DNA of 64,000 nt, taken from IMG/VR virus record IMGVR_UViG_3300035698_016083, positions 1-64,000 of that record. One strand, written 5' to 3'. Numbering within the stretch: position 1 is the stretch's first letter; each line of letters begins with the position of its first letter. The translations under genes and the position numbers were made by a program. Below the pieces are notes generated by a model that made no database searches, was not told the DNA's origin, and saw nothing but the letters and a program-made list of their open reading frames with translations. Shown one piece after another: positions 42,281 through 51,836 of this stretch. This DNA is from a virus.

Positions 42281-42945
42281 TATTGACCTATTATCATGAA
42301 TCGTTTAAAATCACCAAGATCTAGTTCACCCTTATACGCGATCCAATTCTTAGGTAAACACGGTTTAATATATTCTACAAATTCATCTAATGATTCCGAG
42401 CAATTTATATGAGAAGGGAGATCAAAAAAATTATTTGATTGTAATGCTATGAGAGCATCCGGATCTTTAGAAGCAACCCATGTGCAAAGATCCTCTCTGT
42501 CTATGTGTTCACAACTTGTAGAAATTACCAATCTGCTATCAAGAACATCATCATTTTTTAATGAGTCCTCAGTCTTAAATTGTAAATCTTCATTGGGAAA
42601 TAATTTCTCGCCAAAATATTCTGCCATTGGGTCTATGTCAGAAGTAATAATATGAATTTCATTTGAAGGGTATTTTTCTCTAAATAAATGTGCGAGTAAT
42701 CCATACCATCCGCCTGCGATAAATATTTTTCTATATTCGTCTGTGTCAGGATATAATTTAGTGTAGATTTTATGAAGCTCGTCTACAAGCCATTGTTTAC
42801 TTTCCCAATGATTTTTATCGAGGGAATGTATAATATCTTTTATTCTGTAAAGATCATTTTGACCGTACATTGACTCATCATAAATTTCTTCGATAATTTT
42901 AAGACTTCTATAATATATTTGCTCTTTCAAAATCACATTCCTCAT
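42280..42945 (-). CDS. SAM-dependent methyltransferase-like protein
   Basis: A 221-residue protein. A helical N-terminus (1-70) leads to a Rossmann core: FIAGGWYGLLAHLF (motif I, 75-88), IITSDIDP (motif II, D103 and D105) and VISTSCEHI where motif IV is expected. These fit a class I methyltransferase, although motif I is not the classic GxGxG. It lies between glycosyltransferase genes, so the substrate may be a sugar or a virion protein. Moderate confidence. Confidence 0.6.
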   Translation of the reverse strand: MRNVILKEQIYYRSLKIIEEIYDESMYGQNDLYRIKDIIHSLDKNHWESKQWLVDELHKIYTKLYPDTDEYRKIFIAGGWYGLLAHLFREKYPSNEIHIITSDIDPMAEYFGEKLFPNEDLQFKTEDSLKNDDVLDSRLVISTSCEHIDREDLCTWVASKDPDALIALQSNNFFDLPSHINCSESLDEFVEYIKPCLPKNWIAYKGELDLGDFKRFMIIGQ

Positions 42946-43543
42946 AAGTTATTACAATTGCTTCTTTACTGTTATCCTCGAACATATACGAGAGTATATA
43001 ATCAGTATTAAAAGTGTCGTATTCAAAATTCTCGTGTACTAAATATCTATCTATCCCAACATATTTTCGAAGAAAATAATCCCGCTGCCCCGAATTTATA
43101 AACCAATCCCATATTTCATGTATGTCTGGGTTATCAGCATCCCACGCCATGACTGAAGAATTAATTCTTACATCATAATTTGTGGGTCTGTCGTAAATTT
43201 TAGAATCTTTCCAATGACAATCTATTAGTGTTAATTTACTGAAATCATATTCCATCGTGAATGGATCACCAATTATCTTTGTATCAATATCAAAATAAAG
43301 TGTATCACCTTCAAGAGGAAAATTCTTATCAAACATCGCAAGCTTATTCCACCAAACTTTAAGAGCAGGTTTAGTTGGAATAGGGATTACGGTTATATCT
43401 GGGTCGAGTCCGATAGGATCGTCGGTGTAGCAAAAATAATCTGCCTGATCAATAATCTCCTCATGCGCGCGTATGTCGCGATATAGATTATTAACCTGTT
43501 TACTGGAATACTTTGTACCCCATTTTACAAAAATTATATTCAT
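42908..43543 (-). CDS. glycosyltransferase-like protein (GT-A, DxD)
   Basis: A 211-residue protein starting NIIFVKWGTKYSSKQVNNLY. It has DYFCYTDDP, WWNKLAMF and TLYFDIDTKI, where D85-I-D87 is the DxD motif, and a SSVMAWDAD segment. This short GT-A pattern occurs in several T4-like marine phages. It overlaps the methyltransferase-like gene by 38 bp and the 2OG-oxygenase gene by 4 bp. Target unknown. Confidence 0.75.
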   Translation of the reverse strand: MNIIFVKWGTKYSSKQVNNLYRDIRAHEEIIDQADYFCYTDDPIGLDPDITVIPIPTKPALKVWWNKLAMFDKNFPLEGDTLYFDIDTKIIGDPFTMEYDFSKLTLIDCHWKDSKIYDRPTNYDVRINSSVMAWDADNPDIHEIWDWFINSGQRDYFLRKYVGIDRYLVHENFEYDTFNTDYILSYMFEDNSKEAIVITYEECDFERANIL

Positions 43544-44055
43544 TTTTTATATACTATCATCATTAAAGTTAATCGTGGTTCAATACTATCTATAGAGGAA
43601 CCAAAATCGTGCCAAGTTTCATCTGTTCTTTTAAATACAAATGCGCGATTTGTTTTCCACTCTGATGACTTTACTAACGAATTTTTATTTTTACTTTTAT
43701 ACATTCTAGTACCGTCTCCTGTTTCAGAAACATATAAAATGCAGGTTAAAAGTTTTCGTCCATCATCACAATGAATTTTATTATGTTCATATCCGGGCTG
43801 AGCGCCAGCAAATTCTAAATCACAAGTGTGTATTTTTTCATCGTATTCTATATCAAATAATTTTAATATCTCTAAATGTTTAGAGATACATTTTTTATAA
43901 AGTTTTGATTGTGGATCAAAATGTATTGAGGTCCGGTTTCTATGATTCAATTCAATTTTTTTTAAATGATATTGGATGTACGTAAAATCTTCTTCAGAAA
44001 AAGTATCATCTATTATCCAATAATCCCAAGGATCTGAATAGTGTGTAATATCCAT
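43540..44055 (-). CDS. 2-oxoglutarate/Fe(II)-dependent oxygenase
   Basis: A 171-residue double-stranded beta-helix enzyme. The iron triad is H95 and D97 (KIHCDDG) with H149 (TWHDFGS); R161 (PRLTL) should bind 2-oxoglutarate. This is the layout of prolyl/lysyl hydroxylase-type (PKHD) oxygenases common in marine T4-like phages. The reaction is hydroxylation of a protein or small molecule. It is the first gene of the glycosyltransferase island after 44056-44562, which makes a virion protein a possible substrate. Fold certain, substrate unknown. Confidence 0.88.
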   Translation of the reverse strand: MDITHYSDPWDYWIIDDTFSEEDFTYIQYHLKKIELNHRNRTSIHFDPQSKLYKKCISKHLEILKLFDIEYDEKIHTCDLEFAGAQPGYEHNKIHCDDGRKLLTCILYVSETGDGTRMYKSKNKNSLVKSSEWKTNRAFVFKRTDETWHDFGSSIDSIEPRLTLMMIVYKK

Positions 44056-44562
44056 TTAATCTTTCGATTTATAAATCCCATTTAATTGTGAAATTAATTC
44101 TAACATACTCTTACATTTACGTATTGACATTTTTAAGTTTCTGTCTTTAGAATTTTTTATTTCATCAATTTCAAATATAGCCAATTTTGTTTTAAATATT
44201 ACTTCTTCATTGTCGTTTGATTCAAGTATTACTTTCAAAAGTTCACTTGTTGGGATTTCTGCCTCAATCATGTCTTTTTGACGAGCTGCAAATTTATCTT
44301 TAACTTTTGCGACTTCGTCAGCAGCATGCCATTTTATAATATTTTTGTATGCTTGACTTTGCTCTTTATTATAACTTTTGGTAAATTCTTGGATTCGTTC
44401 AAGATCCCATCCAGCCTTTTCAAGATCTATAAAATCGGGGTGTTCAAAATCCACCTCTATATACATTGGGACTAATATTCCGTCTTCGTCGTATACAATC
44501 TCAATTGTATCATAAGTTTCATTAGTAAAACGAGCTGAATGTATTTTATCAGTAAATTTCAT
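44056..44562 (-). CDS. hypothetical protein near fibre genes
   Basis: A 168-residue charged protein: an N-terminal beta half (DTIEIVYDEDGILVPMYIEV, then DFEHPDFIDLEKAGWDLERI) and a C-terminal helical half rich in Lys, Glu and Ile. Shape and position next to a fibre gene recall tail-fibre chaperones, but I see no diagnostic motif. It starts one base before the end of the neighbouring virion gene. Confidence 0.5.
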   Translation of the reverse strand: MKFTDKIHSARFTNETYDTIEIVYDEDGILVPMYIEVDFEHPDFIDLEKAGWDLERIQEFTKSYNKEQSQAYKNIIKWHAADEVAKVKDKFAARQKDMIEAEIPTSELLKVILESNDNEEVIFKTKLAIFEIDEIKNSKDRNLKMSIRKCKSMLELISQLNGIYKSKD

Positions 44563-44563
44563 A

Positions 44564-45484
44564 TTATGTTTGTCCTATTTTTAGATAAGTTGTTGATACT
44601 GTCGGCGCAGTACCGTTTGGGAATTCTTGCGCGCGATAATCGTCTGTACCAACATATCGGGTTGTATAATTACCTGAACCGTTTAATTTGGTGTTAGCCA
44701 TACCGGAACCCCTATTTGTACCGGTAGATTGAGAATATGTTATTTTAGAACCAGAAGTATTTTTAGCAGTATCTCTTATTGAATCAGCTAATGCTGTTCC
44801 TATTTCAGCACTACTATATTGACGAAGATCATTTGATCCATCTATATATAATGGAATAGGAATTGTTCCCGCTGCGGCGGGGTCAACGACATGTAAATAA
44901 TAAGATGTGTTAGTAAGGGGTTGGTCTAGTGTTTCTGGTATACCCCCTGATGTATATAAAGCGGTATTAGCTTGCGTATCAATAAAAACCGGTGTACCGG
45001 ATACTAGAGTTGCGCCACCTACTGAACTTGAAGTACTAATAAAATAAGTTCCGGCTTGTTGGTCTGTAGTAGAACCTGAACATAATGTATCAATTGCATC
45101 TAATGCAAATGTATCTCTCATGTCAGCAGCACTCATAGCCTGAATATCATTAGAACCGTCAAAATATACCGGGTTTACTTTATTACCAACATCCGGAGAA
45201 GTGGTTGCCTCGTATGCAGGAAGAATTTTATTATAATTAACAGTAACCGTTGACGGTTCAGCGGTAGTTGCCTCTGATGGATAAGTTGTCGTCCCGCTAG
45301 AATATGCTCCAGCTTGAAGTCTGGTATCTGCAATGATACCTAGAGATCCACTACCAACAGAGAGTAGTGATGATGGATTCAATCCATATTGTCTAATCAT
45401 TTCAATTTTAAGATTAGCAATGTCTGTTGAAGACATTTCTTTTAGATCAGTTCCGTCTAATTTTAGAGGAGTTCTTACGGCCAT
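44564..45484 (-). CDS. virion protein with three DGSND repeats
   Basis: A 306-residue protein with three copies of a repeat: PLKLDGTDLKEMSSTDI (residues 5-21), PVYFDGSNDIQAMSAADM (about 104-121) and PLYIDGSNDLRQYSSAEI (about 211-228). Each is followed by about 90 beta-rich residues. The final TTYLKIGQT ends a strand. Such proteins are part of fibres or baseplates in marine T4-like phages. It lies three bases after the fibre gene upstream. Confidence 0.65.
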   Translation of the reverse strand: MAVRTPLKLDGTDLKEMSSTDIANLKIEMIRQYGLNPSSLLSVGSGSLGIIADTRLQAGAYSSGTTTYPSEATTAEPSTVTVNYNKILPAYEATTSPDVGNKVNPVYFDGSNDIQAMSAADMRDTFALDAIDTLCSGSTTDQQAGTYFISTSSSVGGATLVSGTPVFIDTQANTALYTSGGIPETLDQPLTNTSYYLHVVDPAAAGTIPIPLYIDGSNDLRQYSSAEIGTALADSIRDTAKNTSGSKITYSQSTGTNRGSGMANTKLNGSGNYTTRYVGTDDYRAQEFPNGTAPTVSTTYLKIGQT

Positions 45485-45486
45485 TA

Positions 45487-46449
45487 TTAAGCACCTGCAG
45501 TATACATGGTTTTCAGCGTAGATCCAGCTGAATTTTTTATGAGAAGTGTTTGAACAGTATCAAGTTCTGCGGAACCTACTGCATCATCAGCGATTTTAAT
45601 CTGAGAGACAGCGTTTGTCCCTATTTTATCGATAGTGACAGAACCATCATTAATTTTATTCTCTGTCACCGCATTCGTATTTATCTGTCCTTCGGAGACG
45701 CCAAGAGCTTTAATTGTGACCGCTCCCGAAGATACCGAGAAGTCGGCAGTCGCAAATGATGCGATACCTTTATTCGATGTGGTTGCATTTTCACCTGCAA
45801 TCGTAACGGTATTGTTTGTTATAGTCGTATCAACACCTTCACCACCGGTGAACGCTAATGTGTCAGTTCCTACTATAACATCATCCGTACCTGTATCACC
45901 AGAAAGAGAAAGCGTTGAGGAAGTTGCGGCGGTAGTGACCAAGGTAATACGACCTTGTTGGTCGACGGTGATAACTGGGATTGAGCTTGCTGAACCATAT
46001 ACTGCAGGGGTTACTGCAGTATCTTGTAATTTAGCAGGAGATATGGAATTAGCGAGAATGTTATCACTATCAACAGCATTTGCAGAGAGAGTCGTTGATA
46101 GAATAACATTACCTGTTCCATCAAACCCTACTATCGACGCGGTGACATCGCCCGTTATACTAAAATCTCTAGACGTTGCTAAGGCTGTTGCTGTATCCGC
46201 ATTACCCGTTACGTCACCCGTTACATTTCCGATTAAAGATCCAGTTAGAATCCCAAAAAATCCACTATCTGCTGTAACAGAATTAACGAGAAGATCTACT
46301 TCAGAACCTAAAGTGGAGTTGAAGGCGTCAACAAGATTTGAATCCCCTCCGATAAGAAGACTGATGTCACCAAAATCGTCTGATAGTTCATTAAATTTAC
46401 CTATCAGACCTTCGATTGAGGTGTTTACGCTTGTTTTAACTTTTGCCAT
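45487..46449 (-). CDS. tail fibre protein
   Basis: A 320-residue protein. The N-terminus (KTSVNTSIEGLIGKFNEL) is helical. The middle (about 140-260) is close to a module of the long fibre at 37940-39937, for example VITVDQQGRIT, LSGDTGTDDVIVGTDTL and KGIASFATADF. The C-terminus LLIKNSAGSTLKTMYTAGA matches the fibre at 37147-37845. It is a mosaic of the other two fibre genes, which suggests recombination between them. The ATG overlaps the preceding gene by 14 bp. Confidence 0.78.
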   Translation of the reverse strand: MAKVKTSVNTSIEGLIGKFNELSDDFGDISLLIGGDSNLVDAFNSTLGSEVDLLVNSVTADSGFFGILTGSLIGNVTGDVTGNADTATALATSRDFSITGDVTASIVGFDGTGNVILSTTLSANAVDSDNILANSISPAKLQDTAVTPAVYGSASSIPVITVDQQGRITLVTTAATSSTLSLSGDTGTDDVIVGTDTLAFTGGEGVDTTITNNTVTIAGENATTSNKGIASFATADFSVSSGAVTIKALGVSEGQINTNAVTENKINDGSVTIDKIGTNAVSQIKIADDAVGSAELDTVQTLLIKNSAGSTLKTMYTAGA

Positions 46450-46669
46450 TATTGTTCTCGACTATTTTGAGTAAGAGTGATTTAATTTCTACCATATCTT
46501 TTGACAGATTTTCAACCTTGTCTTTAAGATTCCGGTCTTCTTCAAATTTCTTTTTTCTTCTTACCTTAGCTTCTTTTGCAGCTCTAATTTCACTTGTATT
46601 TATATTGATTATCGCGCCCGATTTAGCTCTCGCTAAATTCGGGCTAGATTTTACTTTTACTAATTCCAT
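46436..46669 (-). CDS. small basic coiled-coil protein
   Basis: A 77-residue protein: VKVKSSPNLARAKSGAIININ, then a basic helix (EIRAAKEAKVRRKKKFEE) and a leucine heptad to the end. Its length and place after the giant tail protein are usual for T4-like marine phages. It may be a linker or chaperone for fibre assembly. A TATAAATA occurs within it on the minus strand. Function unknown. Confidence 0.55.
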   Translation of the reverse strand: MELVKVKSSPNLARAKSGAIININTSEIRAAKEAKVRRKKKFEEDRNLKDKVENLSKDMVEIKSLLLKIVENNNGKS

Positions 46670-49600
46670 TAAACGCTCAGTGCGATAACTCTAAGATCTC
46701 TGAACATTGGTACTTTAGATGAATTAGAAGATTTCATAACAATCTTAATTTGGAACGTTGTGAATGGGGATAGATAACCTCCAGGTCCACCTATTGTATA
46801 TCTATATTCTCTAAAGACATTATTCTCGTCACTCTGAACAATATTGTCTAATACTGCAAGTACCCAATCTGTTGTTGAAAGCTCACCTTCATCAATAGCT
46901 TTATAATATACGTCGAAGTTAGCCGCGTTCGGTCTTGTTGCCGCTAATATTACTTTAAGACCAACAGCATCTTCAGATAATGAGACGGGGACTGTAACAT
47001 ATTTAGAAGCGGCCGCACCCGAGCTGTGATGTGTTTCATCTACATAAGTTAATGGAACATTATATCCAGTAGTTGGTGACCCGATAGGGTTATCAATCAT
47101 ATTTGATATTGTTGTTAATGAAGCTCTGTTCATATGTATCATTGGTGACACTGCTGAGTTACCAGTAACCATATCAATTTTAACTGATGCAGATCTCACA
47201 CCCCCACCTAATTCTGAAGTTTCAATTGATGGTGAAGCAATAACTCTAGGTGCATCAAAATGGTAATCTGATAATTTATTCAGATACGTATCATATGAAG
47301 TATCCTTTGAATAAGGTGTTTCAGATCCAGCATAGCTTTTACCCGTTAGGAATTTAGCTGATAATGATGTATTAGTTGAGTTAGGAATAAACGTTTCAAT
47401 TGAAGGTATTACAACGTCCATTAACATATTTTCAGATGCTATAGCTGTATCACCCCCGCCGCGCGCGTCAGATATAGCCGAGGAATCCCCAGCAAATCTA
47501 TAACCAGTAACGTCCTGAGAGGTAATCGTTCTAGCACCCATAATACTTGTTCCTAGAATACCACCAATAGTTCCTGAACTATCTAGTCCAGCAATATTAA
47601 CAATATCGTTTACGAACATACCGTGATTAGGATGAATTATTCTTACACTTGAACTACCACTATCTAGTAGAACTGGATCTGCAGGTAGAAGTCTTATAGG
47701 AACATCTGCATTTTCAAGTACAGCAAAGCCGCCAGCAGTATCAAAATCTGCAGAATAAACCTGATATTTTAAATCCTGTAGCTGTGAAGGTTCCCATACT
47801 GATCCATTCTGAGATTTATAGAATGACCCCATAGAAGGTTGTTTAGTAATTTTAACCTCTGTTGAGCCTAATACGAAATCACCAAGCGTAGCAATAAATA
47901 CATTATAGCTATTACACTGTGATAAAAATACCACAGCATATTCTGTTTGTGGATCTAGATATATTGGGGAGTCTAATTCAAAGTCTGTAACCGCAGTACC
48001 ATCAGAAGATATATTAACGTCTCCTGGGTACAAGAATTTAATACCGTTTCTAACAGCTTCTGTTGCAGAAGGATATCCATTTACCATAGGACGTATCTGA
48101 CATTGTACAGGTATTGAAGCATCTTTACTAGAGAAGTAAGCTCTAATTTTTGTGATGTAAGCACCTGATATTGTGTCAACGTAAAATGATTGTGCAATAG
48201 GTTCATAACGTCTTAGTGCAACAGTACGTGATACGGTTATTGTTGTTCTTTCTTCAACACCGATCGCTGTATATTCTGCCGCTGCTTGAGATGAAGCCTC
48301 TGCTGTATTTGGAATACTAATATCGAAGAGAGCAAATTCTCTTATTCCTGTTGCAAATCTGTTGTTTGCATTATTTGGAATAAAGAATGAACCTTCTATT
48401 TTACCGTTCGCGTCACTCGTAAGAGTAGTTGAACCACCTGGATGGGAGGTTAATACTCTAGAAACATTTTCTGTAGGTAGAGTAGAGAATCTCTGGAAAG
48501 TTTCTGAAGGGGCAGATATACCACCGCGTACCCAATCACTTACATCTTTACCGTCAAAGAACGGGAAGTGACGTGAATTAGGTAGTAGACCTTCTGCTTT
48601 AAATCTAACTCTACGTGATCTAATGAATGGAATGGTTACGGTTGAGGTGGTTCTACTTGTCTCACTCGATCTTAAATCAACAGCAATACGCTTAAGAGCA
48701 TATTGGAAATCGTTTTTAAGACTACCTGAAATAGAATTTATTCCCATTGAATTCAAGAATGTGTTACTTTGATAAGAGGAGGTTCTACCGATACGACCAG
48801 CGTTATCTATTAGTCCCTGAGAACCCCACCATCCCCAATCCCACTGTCTCCAGTTAGGATCAACGCGCTCGAATGTTGTGATGAATCTAGAAGGATCTAG
48901 TACATTCAAGCTGTCGAATGCAGGATTAGTGGAACCGGTAATTAAACCAGTGTTACCACGTTGTTCGCTGTTAACGAATTCTGCTGCACCGCCGTTGATT
49001 ACGACAGGATTTGTTACAACGTCTTTCCATTCATCTGTTGATGGGGAAAGTACCATAGTACCAATAAAGTTTACTAGATTGAATGGGTTAACATTCTCTG
49101 TACCAGAAGCCTGTGGTTGATTAAGGAATAATATTTCGTCATATTTGACATAAACGTTATCACCTTTTACAATGGTGTTAGAAGAAAGATCTGAATCATA
49201 AATTAATTTAATATTCTTTTCTCTAAATGATGGGCGAAGAACACCTTCAGTTATATCCATAGACGCTTTATATTCACCTGAGCTCATGTCTGAGGTTAAG
49301 TGATTAGTAAAGTTGTCTGTTAGGAATCCTGATTTGGTTCTATTAAGTCCTGATGAATCCAACACGTCTATTGTAGACGCTTCAAGATCCAGCATGCTCA
49401 ATACAGCATATTCTTCTACCTTGTCGACTCTCTTTTCTAGTCGACCTATATCTCTCATTGTATATCTTTTGTTTTCAATATAATTAATACTTGCTTCTGT
49501 TGCATCTAGAGTATAAGCATTAATGGATACTGAATATAGACCCATTGCATCCTTTGGGATGTCAGGGAATATAGGGTTCGTTGACGAAACACCTTCTAGA

Positions 49601-51828
49601 TATTCAAGTTCATTATTATCTTTTAGAATTAAATAGTCTCTGCGAGGCATGTAATAAGATGCATCAGCTGTAATAAGATCTGTATTCTGAGGTAATTCAT
49701 TAACTCGAGCAGTCGCAGCAGAGTATCCTGCGCCGGTATCGTCCTGGCGAGGTCTGAAGTCGAATACATTTCTGAGTGCTGTTACCGATCCATCCGCAAG
49801 TTTGTGATTTGGTATGTCTGAATAATCAATCTGACCGTCATAAGAAGTCTTATTAAAGAAATCCCCGACGGAGCTGTGTGCGAAATATTCAAATCTAGTG
49901 AACACGTTTCCTACTGGTGCTGTCTGTGATGCACCAAGAACCATACGACCAATGCCGTAATAGTTATCTCTTTGTCCATTGTCAAGATAGAATTTAGAAG
50001 ATACGTCTGTACCATCACTATCAACAAGGGTTGTTCTTAAAACGGAGTAGATATCTGCTTTACCAAGATCTAAAAATTCAAGTCCATTACCATCAGAGTC
50101 TATAGTTGTTGTAATTGTATCTTCAGTTAGAGTTTTAACTCTAGGTGTAGGGGAGGCTTTGTTTACATAATGAGCAATACTAATATTACCACTAGTTAGA
50201 CCCGTGCCTGAAATGGTTGATGATGTTGTACCAGAACCATTAATTGATGGGGATAGAACATCACCGTCGACGTCAGATGTTACTATCCAATCTGTAGTAT
50301 TGGCAAAGGTTTCTCCACCAGCAGAAAGTGTAATAGTAGCCTCGCCGGAACCATTAACCGCAGCAGTTGTTTTTCTCTGAACTGTTAATGAGATGTCTGA
50401 AATCGTCGCCGGGCGAATCTCTGGAAAATCAAATAACGTATTGTTGTTACTTGTTTCTATTAGTGCAGCCTGACTTGCAACTAGAATGAGATCTCCATAA
50501 TCTATTGTTGATAGTCCTATAGATCTAGTGGATCTGAAACTAGATCCACTATTCATATTAATATCAAATAGATACATTCTGTAACCAGCGCCGTCTTCTT
50601 CTATTGCTCGCACGCGTGCGGTACCAATAGTAGATCCACCGTGTGTTACTGCAGATCTAAGGTTTACTAATCCAAAATCTATAAGATCTGGAAGACCAAG
50701 GAGTGTGGAAATCTCAACATAGTTACCGTAATTGGCAGGAACTACTTCATTATTTTTTATGTATGTGCTTCTTGGTTTATTAACTGTAATTCTCTGAGCT
50801 GGAAGGTCTGCACGATATCCATTAACGTAGCCTATTCCTGCTGAAACATTAAGCTCCAGAATACTATCGTCGCTATCGTGATCTTCAAATTTAGCAATAA
50901 ATGAATTTACTGTATAGTTACCAGATTCTTCTTTTGTGCGCTCTGCAAGAATATCTAGAATTTTATTATATTCTGTTGATCCGTCATTTGTTCTAAGAAC
51001 TTCACCATCAACGATACGCGCGACGTATATAAAGATCTGATCAGAATCAACTAGATCTTCTCTTGTAAGAATTAATTGAATTCTATATCTATCCGCACCG
51101 GGTGCAGAAAGGTTAGGAACATCGCCCTGATTATCATAAAGGGATACGTCATCTGAAGCAGTAACAATATCTTCTTGTACTCTAAATCCTACATTGATTG
51201 TAGGGTTGACTGAATACTTTTCAATAATAGTTGATTGTTCATCTGCTCGTATAAAGTGACCGTGGATAAAGAAATCACCTTCAGCAACGTGGGCTTTTGA
51301 AGCCAGACCGAAAGTAGGATTTTCTACGGTATCCGTAGTCTGAATTTCCAGTGTACCTAAACCACCACTGATAGTGATTGTCTCACCTGGTGTAAACGTG
51401 ATAGACTCTTCGCCAGATACCCCGGATGAAGTGTCGCTATATCTAACATATAGTGTACCCGGATCGGAACCATCTACATCTAATGCTTCAAGTATAACAC
51501 CTACCACTGAAGATGTATCACCTGTAGCGGTTTCACCAACTAATGTTGTGAGGTCTAGGGGTAAAGCATACGTTGTTGTGTTTAATTTCACAAATCTGTA
51601 TTTGTTATCGATGTAAACGTTTGATACAGGGTTAACTGCTGCGCCATCTTTAAATATATTTCTTCCGAATTTTTCAATTTCAGCAGAAAGTATACTCTGT
51701 ATTTGATTTAATTCTCTCCCTTGAAGAGCACGTCCTGCATTAAACAAGATCTTGCTGAAGTGTTTATCGTCGGCAAAGTCGTCTTTATAGACAGTATTAA
51801 AAATGGATTTACTAAATTGAGTAGTCAT
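46669..51828 (-). CDS. giant tail/baseplate protein with DUF4815-like N-terminus
   Basis: A 1719-residue virion protein, the largest in the window. The N-terminus FSKSIFNTVYKDDFADD, then SKILFNAGRALQGRELNQIQ and FGRNIFKDGAAVNP, matches DUF4815 structural proteins of myoviruses. The long middle is beta-rich with Ig-like and fibre-like domains; residues near 1200-1300 (RRYEPIAQSFYVD, IRAYFSSKD) form a further conserved block. It lies beside gp8 and is probably a baseplate arm or fibre-attachment scaffold, doing work spread over gp7 and gp10 in T4. That parallel is only inferred. The start is one base before the stop of gp8's neighbour gap. Confidence 0.75.
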   Translation of the reverse strand: MTTQFSKSIFNTVYKDDFADDKHFSKILFNAGRALQGRELNQIQSILSAEIEKFGRNIFKDGAAVNPVSNVYIDNKYRFVKLNTTTYALPLDLTTLVGETATGDTSSVVGVILEALDVDGSDPGTLYVRYSDTSSGVSGEESITFTPGETITISGGLGTLEIQTTDTVENPTFGLASKAHVAEGDFFIHGHFIRADEQSTIIEKYSVNPTINVGFRVQEDIVTASDDVSLYDNQGDVPNLSAPGADRYRIQLILTREDLVDSDQIFIYVARIVDGEVLRTNDGSTEYNKILDILAERTKEESGNYTVNSFIAKFEDHDSDDSILELNVSAGIGYVNGYRADLPAQRITVNKPRSTYIKNNEVVPANYGNYVEISTLLGLPDLIDFGLVNLRSAVTHGGSTIGTARVRAIEEDGAGYRMYLFDINMNSGSSFRSTRSIGLSTIDYGDLILVASQAALIETSNNNTLFDFPEIRPATISDISLTVQRKTTAAVNGSGEATITLSAGGETFANTTDWIVTSDVDGDVLSPSINGSGTTSSTISGTGLTSGNISIAHYVNKASPTPRVKTLTEDTITTTIDSDGNGLEFLDLGKADIYSVLRTTLVDSDGTDVSSKFYLDNGQRDNYYGIGRMVLGASQTAPVGNVFTRFEYFAHSSVGDFFNKTSYDGQIDYSDIPNHKLADGSVTALRNVFDFRPRQDDTGAGYSAATARVNELPQNTDLITADASYYMPRRDYLILKDNNELEYLEGVSSTNPIFPDIPKDAMGLYSVSINAYTLDATEASINYIENKRYTMRDIGRLEKRVDKVEEYAVLSMLDLEASTIDVLDSSGLNRTKSGFLTDNFTNHLTSDMSSGEYKASMDITEGVLRPSFREKNIKLIYDSDLSSNTIVKGDNVYVKYDEILFLNQPQASGTENVNPFNLVNFIGTMVLSPSTDEWKDVVTNPVVINGGAAEFVNSEQRGNTGLITGSTNPAFDSLNVLDPSRFITTFERVDPNWRQWDWGWWGSQGLIDNAGRIGRTSSYQSNTFLNSMGINSISGSLKNDFQYALKRIAVDLRSSETSRTTSTVTIPFIRSRRVRFKAEGLLPNSRHFPFFDGKDVSDWVRGGISAPSETFQRFSTLPTENVSRVLTSHPGGSTTLTSDANGKIEGSFFIPNNANNRFATGIREFALFDISIPNTAEASSQAAAEYTAIGVEERTTITVSRTVALRRYEPIAQSFYVDTISGAYITKIRAYFSSKDASIPVQCQIRPMVNGYPSATEAVRNGIKFLYPGDVNISSDGTAVTDFELDSPIYLDPQTEYAVVFLSQCNSYNVFIATLGDFVLGSTEVKITKQPSMGSFYKSQNGSVWEPSQLQDLKYQVYSADFDTAGGFAVLENADVPIRLLPADPVLLDSGSSSVRIIHPNHGMFVNDIVNIAGLDSSGTIGGILGTSIMGARTITSQDVTGYRFAGDSSAISDARGGGDTAIASENMLMDVVIPSIETFIPNSTNTSLSAKFLTGKSYAGSETPYSKDTSYDTYLNKLSDYHFDAPRVIASPSIETSELGGGVRSASVKIDMVTGNSAVSPMIHMNRASLTTISNMIDNPIGSPTTGYNVPLTYVDETHHSSGAAASKYVTVPVSLSEDAVGLKVILAATRPNAANFDVYYKAIDEGELSTTDWVLAVLDNIVQSDENNVFREYRYTIGGPGGYLSPFTTFQIKIVMKSSNSSKVPMFRDLRVIALSV

Positions 51829-51836
51829 GTTTATCC

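Noticed and set aside
45635-46474. Long plus-strand open frame of 279 codons opposite a fibre gene
   Set aside because: It is the mirror of a low-complexity Ser/Thr/Gly/Val-rich fibre gene, has no Shine-Dalgarno and no homology-like motifs. The minus-strand gene has clear fibre features.
46597-46604. Minus-strand TATAAATA within the 46436-46669 gene
   Set aside because: It could drive the fibre gene at 46449, but it is inside coding sequence about 150 bp away and is explained by the codons for N-I-N. Not strong enough to list.
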